Shown: positions 1 to 10,239 of the stretch, piece after piece
Layout: each line of letters opens with the position of its first letter
Numbering within the stretch: the stretch's first letter is position 1
Assembly: GCA_012845835.1 (NCBI GenBank)
Contig: JABAKD010000036.1
Span: 1,770,001-1,834,000 of the forward strand
DNA from: Undaria pinnatifida
Lineage: Eukaryota > Sar > Phaeophyceae > Laminariales > Alariaceae
Length of the DNA: 64,000 nucleotides
Direction: 5' to 3'
Translations under genes and position numbers: made by a program
The notes under the pieces: model-generated
What the model was told of the DNA's origin: nothing
Databases searched by the model: none
The model's input: the letters and a program-made list of their open reading frames with translations, nothing else

Positions 1-64
1 ACCTCTCCCCCCCCAAACCCCGCCCCTCCCGTTGCCCCCTCCAACGACAAGAACAGGAAAAGGG

Positions 65-1693
65 ATGGCATCTGGTAAGGAAGGAGGGGGCAGAAGGAAG
101 CGCGGCCGTACCCCTGACGAGCCAAGAAAGGGAAAGGATAAGGCCAAGGCCAGCCCTGACGCCGATCTCTGCCCCATTTGCTGGGAGAAGCCTGCCGGTT
201 TTGTGGGCATCCCGGAATGTGTGAGTGTCCAAGGCTACGGTAGGGGGGTACAATGAAGTCTTCCTATAGTGCTGCTTGAATAGTGCCTATTGTCGGTACA
301 GTGCCGGCGTAGTCGATTGGCACGCCGTTTGCACAGTACACATTGCCGATATAGTGCCGGCGCAATCACTTGGCAGGGCTTATAGTGCCAATTGAGTGGT
401 GCCTGTTGCCGTTGTGGTGCCGGTGCAATCGCTCGGCACGGCCTGTAGTACCGGTTAAATAGTGATTATGGCCGGTACAGTGCCGATGTAATCGCTTGAC
501 ACAGCTTGTAGTACCGATTGAATAGTGCCTATTGTCGGTACAGTGCCGTTATAATCGCTTGGTACAACTTATAGTGCCGGTTTAATAGTGCCTATGGCCG
601 GTTCAGAGCCGGTGAAATCGCTTGGCACGGCTTGTAGTACCGATTGAATAGTGCCTTTGTCGGTATAGTGCCGGTGTAATCACTTGGCACGACTTATAGT
701 GCCGGTTTAATAGTGCCTATGGCCGGTTCAGTGCCGGTGTAATCGCTTGGCACGGCTTGTAGCACCGATTGAATAGTGCCTGTTGTCGGTACAGTGCCGG
801 TGTCATCGCTTGGCACGACTTATAGTGCCGGTTTAATAGTGCCTATGGCCGGTTCAGTGCTGGTGTAATCGCTTGGCAGGACTGGAACTCGCTGTACTAG
901 CACCAGCATCGGTGCTATACCCAATAGTGCCGGTGTCTGGTATACTGCCGGTAGCGTTTGGCGCATGTTACTTTGTTTTCCATCTAAAATGTGCGGCATG
1001 AGCTTCTCTTCTTCTACGTCGATGACCCTATTATCAATATTAGCACCATCGCCAGAAAGAAGAAAACACCCAAGAGAAACGACAAAAAGGGAAACCGACT
1101 GTTTCACTGTAGGCACGTATTCAAAGGCATGAGGGTGGTATGTAGATGCGGAGCAGGACGCACTGCGAATCGATAGAGCAATGTGCAACCCAACCATGGT
1201 GATACGATAACAGGTACATATGTGTAAAGAGAGGTAGTGTAACCAAGCGAGTACACGCATTGAAGGAGAGAGGACTGGGTGAGATTACGGGTTTTTTTTC
1301 GATTACGCCATATGTGAGTTCCATCAATTGAGTGGTCGATATATTGTATTATGCCAACTCTCGTTTTTATTGTGAATTGTTCACAGCACGTCTTCGTAAG
1401 GCAAATTGAACAATGTCAGTCTCACTCCGTTTCGGTTCTAATTTTTGTGTTTGCAGGGACATCGGTTCTGCTTTAACTGCATTTCCAAGTGGGCGACCGA
1501 GGAGGCGACGGTTTGCCCTGTATGCCGGAAGGACGTCTTATATGCCTGGAAGATTCTCGAAGGCGACGATGCGGAGGTGAAGCATGACCACCTCAATGCG
1601 GGTGTCCCCCTCAAATCAGTTGAACGTAGTTTCCGAGCGCAGTTTGATATATCGTTTCTGTGTTTTCCCTCCGACAATGTGCAGCATGAATGA
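65..1693 (+). CDS. RING-type zinc finger protein (probable E3 ubiquitin ligase), split by one large intron; 5' end may lie outside the window
   Basis: Exon 1 runs from an ATG at 65 to 220, ending TGT|GTGAGT; exon 2 starts at 1457 after TTTGCAG. Both boundaries are phase 0, and joining them rebuilds a complete C3HC4 RING: CPIC in exon 1, then EC|GHRFCFNC across the junction, then CPVCRK in exon 2. This ligand spacing is that of RING-HC ubiquitin ligases. Residues before the finger are Lys/Arg/Gly rich (GGGRRKRGR), possibly nuclear. The frame is open to the window edge, so the true start may lie upstream. Exon 2 is open to a stop at 1691-1693, but a plausible donor GAG|GTGAAG at 1577 would end it at 1576, phase 0, and could connect to the phase-0 exon at 3541. 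The zinc finger and intron 1 are well supported; substrate and C terminus are unknown. Confidence 0.8.
262..905. repeat. 63-bp tandem array inside the RING-gene intron, with alternating unit types
   Basis: About ten copies of a unit of roughly 63 bp built from AATAGTGCC, a GGCCGG or GTCGGT variant, CAGTGCCGGTGTAATCGC and TTGGCACGGCTT. Two variants alternate: type A has TATGGCCGGTTC and GTAGTACCGATT, type B has TATTGTCGGTAC and ATAGTGCCGGTT. Neighbouring units therefore form a dimer of about 126 bp, a small higher-order repeat. A single divergent unit of the same family is at 45587-45735. The rest of the intron (906-1456) is unique-looking sequence. Confidence 0.85.
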
Positions 1694-2387
1694 GCTACAC
1701 ACAACGTTGATCACTCAAAAACGTCCCAGAAAGTACAAGAAAAACAAGCGGAGCTAAAGGCTGACCTACGTTGTAAAACCACCCTGTTGACCCTCTGGTA
1801 CCACATGGCACTACTGTAAATAAGAGGAATAACCAACCAATAACCTTCATGACGACATTTGTACACCCCGCGTAGCACGCGCGGTCAAACTATCCCGACA
1901 CGCAGTTTGCAAATAGGAGTTTCGACGGAATTCTCGACCCCACAGCTAGATGGATATTTTATAACATGCCTCGTCGGCAGGTATTCGTCCTTGTTTTTAA
2001 TCCTTGAAAACGCCAGACCGGCAGGTACTAGTATCGCAGTTGTTTTTGTATTTTTGTTGACAGTCATGCTATTTTTTTATAACCTTGTTTTCAAATAAGT
2101 CAGCTGTGAGTTCGATAATCATTACGAGCGAAAACAAACCTCTAGCTTAAGACGCTGCAATACGTATGCCCTCTTTAGAGTTACACGAAGCCGGATTCTG
2201 CGACAGGGATTGTACGACCGACTGCCAACCGAGATCTACCACTATTCTCCGAATTGTCCAACCAACGCGCACACGTTGAAAGTGTCCCACCAATGCCAAC
2301 AACTTGACGGCAGATACGATACGAATATCCTGCTGCGCAAATCCCTGCCAGCGATTTTTCAATCGTGTTATTTTTGGTGTTCATAGG
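1694..2387. other. Intergenic or intronic DNA without recognisable gene
   Basis: Short open frames on both strands have no family resemblance and no strong splice sites. The only recurrent element is a copy of the CAGCTGTGAGTTCGA motif near 2098. If the RING gene continues to 3541, this is intron. Confidence 0.5.
2097..2130 (+). other. Copy of dispersed CAGCTGTGAG motif
   Basis: Reads GTCAGCTGTGAGTTCGATA. The same 15-base core, with small changes, recurs at 45116, 48248, 52278 and 52891; a weaker copy is near 1311. See the finding on this family. Confidence 0.55.
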
Positions 2388-2475
2388 AACTCGCACGGGT
2401 GGATAGTTGTACCTGTCAACCGTGCGCGTTGGTGGGAAGCTGGATAGTCCCGACCCGACCAAAGCCAACCCAACA
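2388..2475. repeat. Dispersed repeat, copy 1 (second copy 61556-61645)
   Basis: About 88 bp. It shares AACTCG, GGTGGATA, TTGTA, CTGTCA, GCGCG, GGGAAGC, GGA and AGTCCC in order with 61556-61645, same orientation, and both copies end in a stretch rich in CCCAACC or CCCGACC. On the minus strand the shared part translates similarly in both (FP, R, D, Y-YPP, RV), so it could be an old coding fragment, but no protein family was recognised. Confidence 0.6.
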
Positions 2476-3371
2476 TGTTTTTCTTATGCTGTCTTTGAGC
2501 ATTTGTGCGTGTGCGTCCCAGAAAGATCCATATTGTTATCTTTGGGAGATCCGCTGGTCAGGTGTCCCCAGTGCATCGTGATCGCTTGGAGAACACTCGA
2601 AATTCCACTTTTACAGTCCCATCTAGTTGTGGCGCTCTTTGGCACGGACCGTCTCCTCCCTTCCCGAAGAAGGAGCAGATAGTAAAGTTTATGAACTAAA
2701 CCCCAAACCAATTGCCCCACCATAGTATAACGATTAACTATTATTCCATAACAGTGAGTTTCTGGCTGGAGCTTCAATTGCCAGGTTTGCATCAAGGCTC
2801 GAGGAATTAGTGTGGGATATTGTTTGCGGCAGGAAGTTGGTGGGAATTGGAAACTGCTGACCTGGAAAAAAAGAAACCCCGCTTATTTGTGGGGGCCTTA
2901 ACTCAAGCTTCGAAAAAATACAGCTCCAGCCCGAATCTATCTAATGATTGACTAGTTATTACCTCCTATGATATATACGATTTTCGTCCCCGCCGAAGGG
3001 AGAGATTAAAGAATATCTTCAATCTTCAAGTAATACGGAAATAGTACGAACCAATGGATTATTATTCATAAGCGGGTTACTGCTGTACATCACTGTTCTT
3101 TTGTCGTCAGGCATGCAGGTCTGATTGTCAACATAACATCTTCCGTGTTTGAAGTAGATAGTCCCTGCATATCCTTCTATATGTGGATCGTAGGTGAATG
3201 GTAGGATTGGATCAAGCTCTACACACCGTCACATGGCGGATGGAATAATAATAACTTCCAGGTACCACTGAATTATTTTATCCGTACACCGTTACCTACC
3301 TGCCTGGTAGATAATCATATCATGCATTTCCTTGTGGCCGACTCTAAGGTCAACTGCGTACTGTTTCTCTC
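2476..3371. other. No recognisable gene; likely intron
   Basis: AT-rich in the second half with no convincing exon and no repeat shared with the rest of the window. A small open frame on plus (2407-2682) and its minus-strand shadow have no family features. Confidence 0.45.
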
Positions 3372-3545
3372 TCCTCCGCTCCGTGGCCGCCTGTTGTATC
3401 GTCCGCCATGTTTTGCTAATCAACAGAAGCAACCAAGTTGCGCGAACATTTTCCTCTCTTCCGGCCCTACCATCCGATGCTTCTCTCTCCCCCTCTGCAT
3501 CCCCTACTTACATCGTCCGCTGTTTTGTGCTGACCAGCAGAAGAA
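3372..3545 (+). repeat. Tandem duplication of an intron 3' end plus exon start
   Basis: Two copies about 115 bp apart share TCTCTCTCC, ATCGTCCGC, TGTTTTG and CAGAAG in order. Each contains a pyrimidine tract and an AG acceptor followed by AAG (about 3425 and 3540). The second copy is the acceptor of the exon at 3541; the first would be a decoy or decayed acceptor. The same type of junction duplication is seen at 5080-5815, 48167, 50212-50890 and 58545-58920. Confidence 0.6.
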
Positions 3546-5142
3546 TGAAGCATGCCAACCCGAGAGGGTCCCCTTCCAACGGCGACTCCAACCTGTGCCG
3601 CACGAGGTTGACCGGCCTGTAGCAGAGGGGCAGGAAGACGGCGATCTGGCCGTCGAACAGGTGGCGGAAGAGTTTGGTCTCGCCATCGCACAGGCGGCCG
3701 AACACCTTGGCCTTGACCTGGCACAGGTTGTTCACGCCATGGGCCTAGACCTAGGAGAGGGGCCTGCGGAAGAAGGTGATTCAGACCCGGAAGAGGCGGA
3801 GGAAGAGGCGGAGGACGACGCAGGTCTTGACCTCGAAGAGGGGCCGGACGAAAGCGATCTAGACCTGGATGAGGTGGCGGAACTCGTCGGTCTGGAGGTG
3901 GAAGAGATTGAGGCACACCTTGGTCTGGACGCAGAACAGGTACCCCAACCGCAAGCGAGTGCAGTATTTTCTAAAGGCTTGGTCTAGCTCAGACGAATTA
4001 GGTCGATGCTGGCTGGACCTGGGCACAAAAGGATGCTATAAATCGTGCGTTTGATTCCTTGCCTGGTTTGCTTGTGGTTCATATGCTGTCTGGGTACAGA
4101 GGAGTTGTAGAATTTGTGCATATGCTTCCTTTGGTTTAGCCATTTTCTTGTTTCGACGCGTTCTACGGTAAGGCTGGTACCCCCTGTTTCACTGCCGAGA
4201 TTGAACCACTTGCCCGAGCGAGTCTGTAACTCACCGAAAATAAACCTTTAGGCGATGTTTTCGGCGCAGTATTTAGGCGTCGCTAACCATTCCATTGAGG
4301 ATTTGTATCGCAAAATTTAAACAGCACGAAAGCTCAAGACCGCAAGGGGATAAGGGGGTCACTCGCGGGAGTGACCCCGAGCCATTGAAAAAAGAGGTCC
4401 CAAAAGCGACCTTCCTGCCGTAGCTTTCGTCTCTCTGGAGATATCATGCAGATGAAGTTAAACAACATAACAACAACAACAGCAACAACAACAACAACAA
4501 CAACAACAACAACGACGACGACAACAGCAACAACAAAATCCCCCCAAGCGCACCTTTCCCCACGACTGGGCACACCGCACTGGTCTGCTCCCCCCCTACT
4601 CCCATCCATCACCAGGCACAGCATGACCCAGACTTTGATATGTTCGTCGGCGCCTACCTCGACGCCCGTATGGAAGACGCCCGTGTGGAGGACGCCCGTG
4701 TGGAGGAGGCACAGGCAGCCATGGCCCGCTCCCGCCAGGCTATGCGCAACCTCCGGGATAACCCGGGACCAATCGGAGACTACCGCGGAGAGGAAGCGGA
4801 GCTGCAGCCGGAGCCGGAGCTACCATCGGATTCCCCCGCTGTTAATGCATCTGCAAGGTGGCCAATCGTTGGCCTCGAGCACGCACCGGGTGCTTCGCCT
4901 GCGCCGTCAGAGGAGGATATCTACCCGCGGTATTCGCCAGAATGGGTGCCGGCGCTGGGCATCCCGCCACAGCCGGTGAACGTCCCGCCGGCGGACCCGG
5001 TGAACCCGTTGGACGCGTTAGACCCGGTGGACCCGTTGGACGCGTTGGACCCGATCCAGGTCAGGGCGGTGAGGGAACACGTCTTTATGCCCACCGTGCT
5101 CACGGCACGTGCAGCAGCTGCGACTGCGTCTGCGATGGCGAG
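3541..5142 (+). CDS. Acidic, repeat-rich protein segment encoded by two exons; possibly the C-terminal part of the RING gene
   Basis: Exon 3541-3939 follows a pyrimidine-rich acceptor (GACCAGCAG) and ends CAG|GTACCC, phase 0. It encodes a very acidic segment with recurring helical units such as HLGLDLAQV, AMGLDLGEG and HLGLDAEQ. Exon 4616-5142 follows CATCACCAG, phase 0, and ends GCGAG|GTAAGT, phase 2. It encodes a short ARVEDARVEEA repeat, then Pro/Glu-rich sequence, then tandem NPLDALDPVDPLDALDP, and an Ala-rich end. The phases join without a stop, and also fit RING exon 2 if that ends at 1576, so one RING gene of at least four exons is possible. No known domain was recognised in either exon. 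If unspliced, the first exon would run to a stop at 3987. The intron between them holds a dispersed repeat (4250-4405) and a CAA microsatellite. Confidence 0.5.
4250..4405. repeat. Dispersed intronic element, copy 1 (second copy 49000-49160)
   Basis: Shares with 49000-49160, in order, GGCGCAG, ACCATT, GGATT, TCGCA, TTAAACAGCACGAAAGCTCA, CGCGAG or CGCGGGAG and TGACCCC. Both copies lie in introns and both are followed at once by an AAC-type microsatellite starting at AACAACATAAC. This copy also contains a hairpin, GGGGTCACTC paired with GAGTGACCCC. Confidence 0.7.
4458..4535. repeat. (CAA)n/(CGA) microsatellite
   Basis: Runs of ACA and CAA with a short ACG stretch, directly behind the dispersed element. 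The poly-Thr and poly-Val frames over it are artefacts. Confidence 0.9.
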
Positions 5143-5815
5143 GTAAGTTGTTGGAGGAGATGGCGCTACGGGAGCCTAGGATTCACCGGGGGTGGGCGGA
5201 GGGAGGCAGAGGGGGGGCAGGACGGGGGATGGGGAGGGGGGGGGGAAGAGGGGATAGAGAAGGGAGGCGGAGAGGGGAAGGAGGGGGGGGGCTTGCACCG
5301 AGTGCTGCACCTACGCTAGGTGGGGAGGAGTTCATCCCGCTAGCGTGGTTGAAAGGGTTTCCGATTGTAGCGATCCTGCCGTTGCGGGTTGACGCCCCGC
5401 CGGTGGCCCTGGTCCCGCCGGTGGTGGAAGGGGGAGTCATGCTCACTCACGCCAGTGGCCGCCGATGCGAGTGCGGCTGCGATGGCGGAGTAGATAGCGC
5501 TTTGGTTAGGCGGGACGAGAGGTGCTTCCTTGCCTTACGGCGGCGTCGGCGGTAACGGGACGCTGTCTCCACGTCACCGGTACCTGGGGCCTCTACTTCG
5601 AGAACCAAGGTTTTGCTGAAGAGAGGAGAAGCGTCCACGTTTTTGATGTTCAAGCTACAGCAGTAGCGGCAGTAGCGGCAGCAGCAGGGATTACGTCTGC
5701 AAGGGATACCGTCGTACTCAGCAGTGTGGATGGTGATGCTGGTCGCGACGGCGGTGGTGCCGCTGGTAGCGGCAATAGCGGTGATGCTGGTGATGCGATG
5801 GCGGAGTAGGTTGCG
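5080..5815 (+). repeat. Three spaced copies of an exon end with its donor region
   Basis: The end of the exon at 5142 (Ala-rich, ...GCGATGGCGAG|GTAAGT) recurs as GCGGCTGCGATGGCGGAGTAG near 5480 and GATGCGATGGCGGAGTAGG near 5795, about 320 bp apart. In the two downstream copies the donor is destroyed (GAGTAG), so only the first is a functional splice site. A G-rich stretch (5190-5290) lies between copies 1 and 2. Confidence 0.6.
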
Positions 5816-5879
5816 CTCCAATTCGGCGGGCAGAGGCGGTCTTTCGTCTTCTAGCGGCATTGGCGGTAAGAATACTATT

Positions 5880-5936
5880 GTTGTACAAGGGCTCCGCATG
5901 GGCGCCGGCATTCGCCGGCGCCCATGCTTCGGGTAG
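5880..5936. other. GC-rich perfect hairpin next to ACAAGGGCTCCGC
   Basis: ATGGGCGCCGGC, a 4-base loop ATTC, then GCCGGCGCCCAT: a 12-bp perfect stem, preceded by TGTACAAGGGCTCCGC. The same leader, with a different stem, is at 55811-55865. It may be a transcript terminator-like structure or a small palindromic mobile element; function unknown. Confidence 0.6.
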
Positions 5937-6711
5937 GGCAGGGCAGCACTTCGACAACTTAAGGTGTAGCTGTCCGATTTGGCATGCATTGAACTTTAAA
6001 GTAATGCCAAGAATTTAATACGAACATGGGATTATGAAAGTCATGATTTGACAGAAGAAAAACGTAATATTATACATCAAAGAAGGCAAGGATAGGCGAA
6101 ACACACTATGTTAAATGCGCCGTCAAGTAAAGGTTGGCGTCTATCAAACAAAAATACCGAAAATAGTATTTTTGAGAACCTGCGTCGCCTCTAGGCGAAA
6201 CAAAAGAGGCCTTGGCATTAATGAAGAGACTGCACTGCTGTCCCCGTGGCAATGGAGGTTCGAAGTCGACAGGATGCAAAGTCGGTTTGCATCAAACGTC
6301 GACATGGGGCCATGTCAGCCGGCGAGGTTTTGGAAGAAGATTGCTTTGTTTGTTACGTGAAGGCTGTCGCATTGATTGGTCTGCGTGGTTGCGGGCGAGG
6401 AGAAAAACGAAGAAGAGGAGGGCGATCTCTCGTTGCGTCGGCGTTGTCTAAGATAGGTGCGGGGGTGGCTTTGCTCGTACGGGAGGTTAGCGTAGCGCTT
6501 CTTCTCTGTTGTTTCTCGAGAAGGCGGAATATGTGCGTCTGCTATCTTTGCTTCGTGGGTGCTTTCACGTTGTCGAAATCGGACGCGTCCCCTCAATACA
6601 TAATATCCGGAGTGTCTCTACCATGATGACTGCTGATGGTGCCGTGCGTATTTCCCAGAGACTGCCATATTATTTACTGGTAGAAATAATCATATACCTT
6701 TTTTTGCAACA
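5937..6711. other. No gene recognised
   Basis: Overlapping plus-strand frames of 80-126 codons (6115-6626) lack family motifs, have Arg/Lys-biased low-complexity stretches, and have neither a conserved start context nor clear splice sites. Confidence 0.4.
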
Positions 6712-7042
6712 TTTTTTTTTCTTCATCCCATTTATCATCTCCGCACCATTCTCGCGCTCCCTCCCAGTAGTAACTCAGATCCGGGGTCACATAGCGGGCC
6801 CTCCTCCTCCCTCCCCACTTCGGCACGTGCCTTCATTTCTACCGCGAGGAGAATCGAGCATTTTCTTCCCTCGTCGACTCGCGTCGAATTGTACCTAGCA
6901 GGCGCTCTCAGCAGTTGATCTCTTTTTTTGATTGCATTTTTGCAAATTAGGTCATATTCATCGTGGTCGGTGTCGAACTCAAGGACAACCAAACGTTGGA
7001 GGTATTCGAGGGTAAAACCACTAGACCACCGGGGCGGCCGGC
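6712..7042 (-). mobile_element. tRNA-derived SINE-like retroposon
   Basis: Read on the minus strand: a tRNA-like head (7042 down to about 6960) with a pol III A-box-like TGGTCTAGTGG and a B-box-like GAGTTCGAC at tRNA spacing, a body of about 230 bp, and a terminal oligo(A) (the T-run at 6712-6720). The body from about 6855 to 6712 is found again at 54285-54437 in the opposite orientation, also ending in a long oligo(A). Head + body + A-tail and a second dispersed copy fit a SINE. The tRNA head does not fold well (T-stem broken), so it is not called as a functional tRNA. Confidence 0.55.
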
Positions 7043-7780
7043 TGACAATTGATTAAAAAAAAACAGGATATTTTCATAGGGTTCAATCGTGTTGGCAGAA
7101 AAACCAAATTTGCAGAAAGCAGCTGAACGGTCAAGAAACAGGCAATATTTCAGTTGTTGTTGTTCTCACATTAACTCGCACAATCCAGTCCGTGGTCACA
7201 GGACTGGTTCCAGTCACTCTGGAGCAGAGGAATACCCTAGGGAAAAATACAAACAACCCAAGGTGGTACACGCATAAATCACAGCTGACGCAATTCATGC
7301 CTCCACCAGAAACATATAAAAGTGAGATCGGGAGTCAGTATACGATGTGCCAGGTCCATACCGGTGCATACGTCTCATTACTCGCGCCTGGGAAAACCGA
7401 CTATACCGCTTGCCACCCAAGAAAGACTACCACGTATATATCACACGTAGTATCTATCACTACGCATACGCACAACAGACGCAAGTCAATTGGAAAAAAG
7501 AAACAAAGAACAAAGAAGAGAAAGGAAAGGAATGGGCGCATAGGGCCAAGAAAAAGAAAAGAAAAATAAATTTTGGGGGGTCTACTGGCGAGGCTGCCAC
7601 CAGAACGGGATGTCACATGTCACGTGGTCTTTCGACGGTCTACAGCAGTAGTACTACGAACGACTTCCGATACACCCACCGAAGCACGGACTACCGGCCA
7701 ATTACGCGATCGACAGCTGGCCGTGGTTGTCACGTGTCTCTTTGTTGGGGGCCCCTGCCCTGCCTCTTGTTGGCTCTTGA
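7043..7780. other. No gene recognised
   Basis: Contains a Lys-rich frame near 7480-7570 that is a low-complexity A/G run. Nothing else recurrent was seen. Confidence 0.4.
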
Positions 7781-8696
7781 GAGTGATGCGTGTACGACTA
7801 AACTTGCCAACGAAAGGCACTCGCACTGCACTTTGAGCTATCTGCTGTAGTTCTGGTTGCTACTTGTTGCTGCATTATGTGCTAGACGTTTCGCCCTTCG
7901 GCTACTGCTGTACACCTGCTGTTGTGTGTTTGCCAATGTCGTCAGTTTGCGTTCGTGCTCGTCGTACATACTGCTGTTCTCACCGAGTACGTACGGGTTT
8001 CCTCGTACCTCAACCGTACGACGACGAGCTCAAAACAGAAGGGAGGTGACATGAAATGGCATGGACAATGGCCACATAAAAGCGAGCACAGCGGGATAGT
8101 TCGCTGCGAATCAACCGCATTGGTTCATGCCTACAGCAAAGGCTGGCTGGAGTGTCAGCGGCCGTGCTAAAGCCAGGGCCAAAGGCCGAAGAGACGGCTC
8201 TTCTACCTGCTTGGTTTTGTCTCGAGATTCTGTTATACATATTGGACAGAGTGATGCGTGTACGACTAAACTTGCCAACGGCACTCGCGCTGCACTTTGA
8301 GCTATCTGCTGTAGTTCTGGTCGCTACTTGTTGCTGCATTATGTGCTAGACGTTTCGCCCTTCGGCTACTGCTGCTACACCTGCTGTTTTGTGCTTACCA
8401 ATGTCGTCAATTGGCGTTCATGCTCGTCGTACATACTGCTGTTCTCACCGAGTACGTACGGGTTTCCTCGTACCTCAACCATACGACGACGAGCTCAAAA
8501 CAGAAGGGAGGTGACATGAAATGGCATGGACAATGGCCACATAGAAGCGAGCACAGCGGGATAGTTCGCTGCGAATCAACCGCATTCGTTCATGCCTACA
8601 GCAGAGGCTGCCTGGAGTGTCAGCGGCCGTGCTAAAGCCAGGGCCAAGGCCGAAGAGACGGCTCTACCTGCTTGGTTTTTTCTCGAAATTCTGTTA
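7781..8696 (+). repeat. Direct tandem duplication, two copies of about 468 bp
   Basis: Copy 1 starts at 7781 and copy 2 at 8249, both with GAGTGATGCGTGTACGACTA, and both end near TCTCGA(G/A)ATTCTGTTA. They differ by scattered substitutions and a few short indels, so the duplication is fairly recent. The open frames repeated in both copies are not conserved as coding (indels shift them). Confidence 0.9.
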
Positions 8697-9600
8697 CGTG
8701 AAAGTATCATGATTTGGGAGTTATTTTGTCACGAAACGTCTCGCCGTCGGTAATTTGTGTCACGAAGTTGTTGGATATCGTCGGTAAGTTGTGTCACGTT
8801 TTAGGTGAACCCACACTAAAAAATTGAATTTCCAGCTGGCGAAACGAGCAGAAACAAAAGCAATAAAATGCCGAGCAAGAAACCAAACGAACTAGTAAAA
8901 AAGTACAGCAAAGAAACTAAAGCTCGAGAGTATGCCACCGCAAAATTCCAAACATTATCACGTACTGTTTGAAAATGATGCCAATTTTGTAAATCATTCA
9001 GGCGTTGCAGCCATTAAGATTCAACATTTTTTCCAAAATTCCTCCTCGACACTCGCTCGTCTCGCTCGGTACCCGTCCGCGTTCACGTCGATGTGCGGAA
9101 CGGACACGGCAGGGCGAGGGGCGTTGGAGCCGCCCCCCGAAGGCGGCGCTCGAACCAAGCCATATTCGACCGAGAATTCCAGTTCCGCGAATCGCATACT
9201 TAGGCCGAGACAAAAAACTCCTATCCAAAGTCCATGACACCAAGGAATGACTTGATATTCAAGGAATGATTTTATATATATTTATGTTGCGGGCGAGGGG
9301 GCGTACTCGTTGTTGGATGTCTTAGTCATTTCAAAATTGACCACGCATCCCTTTCGAGACGGAGCATCGTCCCTACTCCCAATAGAGGCACCTCCAACAT
9401 TAAGACGCTCATTATGCTTCTTCCATATACTACATTGGGCAAACTTATGTGCTTTGTGGCGGGTAGAAGGCGTTTTGTACGTCGTTGAATGGATGACTTC
9501 GTAAGTTTAAGTTACCATCTAGTCATACGTTGGATATCAAAAGCTAGCACGTTGAGTTGCGTCTCCTCTTGAGGCATCGGTGGTAAGAAGAAGCTCGCGT
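8697..9600. other. No gene recognised
   Basis: Holds a short direct repeat (CGTCGGTAATTTGTGTCACG and CGTCGGTAAGTTGTGTCACG, 8744-8805) and a GC-rich stem (GAGCCGCC...GGCGGCGCTC, about 9127-9152). Nothing else was seen. Confidence 0.45.
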
Positions 9601-9619
9601 TAACACTGTTGGAGTCTTG

Positions 9620-10235
9620 AAGGGCAAGTTTTAGCAGGAGCGTGTACAACCCCTGTTTTCCGCCCTGATGTTCCACCTTTCTGCCAATAGTTGTACTGCC
9701 GACAAAACGTAAGGGGTATGCTATCAACCTCTTTGGCACTCCACCCACCTTTTGAGGCGAAATTACTTAAAAATATTGTCGTATGGTATAAGTTTTGACG
9801 CGGGAAATTGGTCAACCCCTGATGCTCTCCCTGTTTTGCCACCGCTCTACTAGCAGGTGTATATGGCCGATAAAACGTAAGAGGCGCCCCCGCGTTTCCG
9901 CCCTTTTACGTTTCTATCCGATAGTGTTTGGCACGAGCTTCGGCGTCGATCACTCAAAAACTTTATCAGGAGGAATAACGAAGAAAAACCAAAAAATGAT
10001 TACATGAACAAAGACCAACTCCGCTTTGTACCTATCAATAGTTCCGGCTTAGCATAGATCGAATCCGTCTTCTGCCCTTGCTCCACCTTTCGTTCTCGTC
10101 ACGTGCCCATCTACCTTTTACCATTAGGTGTGCGGCAGATCAAGCTTAATGGATCCGTTTATATGCCCAGACTGCCCCCCCTGTGCTTCCATCTTTCTAC
10201 CAACAGGTGCATAGCGGGCAAATCCTACTGCAGGT
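9620..10235. repeat. Highly degenerate repeat around an ACAGGTGTA...GATAAAACGTAAG core
   Basis: Similar stretches near 9645-9720, 9815-9885, 10100-10150 and 10165-10225 share CCACC or CCATC, TCT, CCAACAGGTG or CCAATAGTTG, and (in the first two) GACAAAACGTAAG. Spacing is irregular, and this is probably an older extension of the adjacent satellite region. Confidence 0.4.
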
Positions 10236-10239
10236 GGAA

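Noticed and set aside
262-905. CRISPR-like regular spacing
   Set aside because: The whole 63-bp unit is repeated without unique spacers, and the context is a eukaryotic intron.
4446-4979. 177-codon frame with poly-Thr start
   Set aside because: Shadow of the exon 4616-5142 extended through the CAA microsatellite.
5447-5989. Minus-strand 180-codon frame
   Set aside because: Antisense to GC-rich repeated sequence, with no motif and no splice or start support.
6960-7042. Functional tRNA gene on the minus strand
   Set aside because: A- and B-box-like words are present but the T-stem and acceptor stem do not pair; treated as a SINE head.
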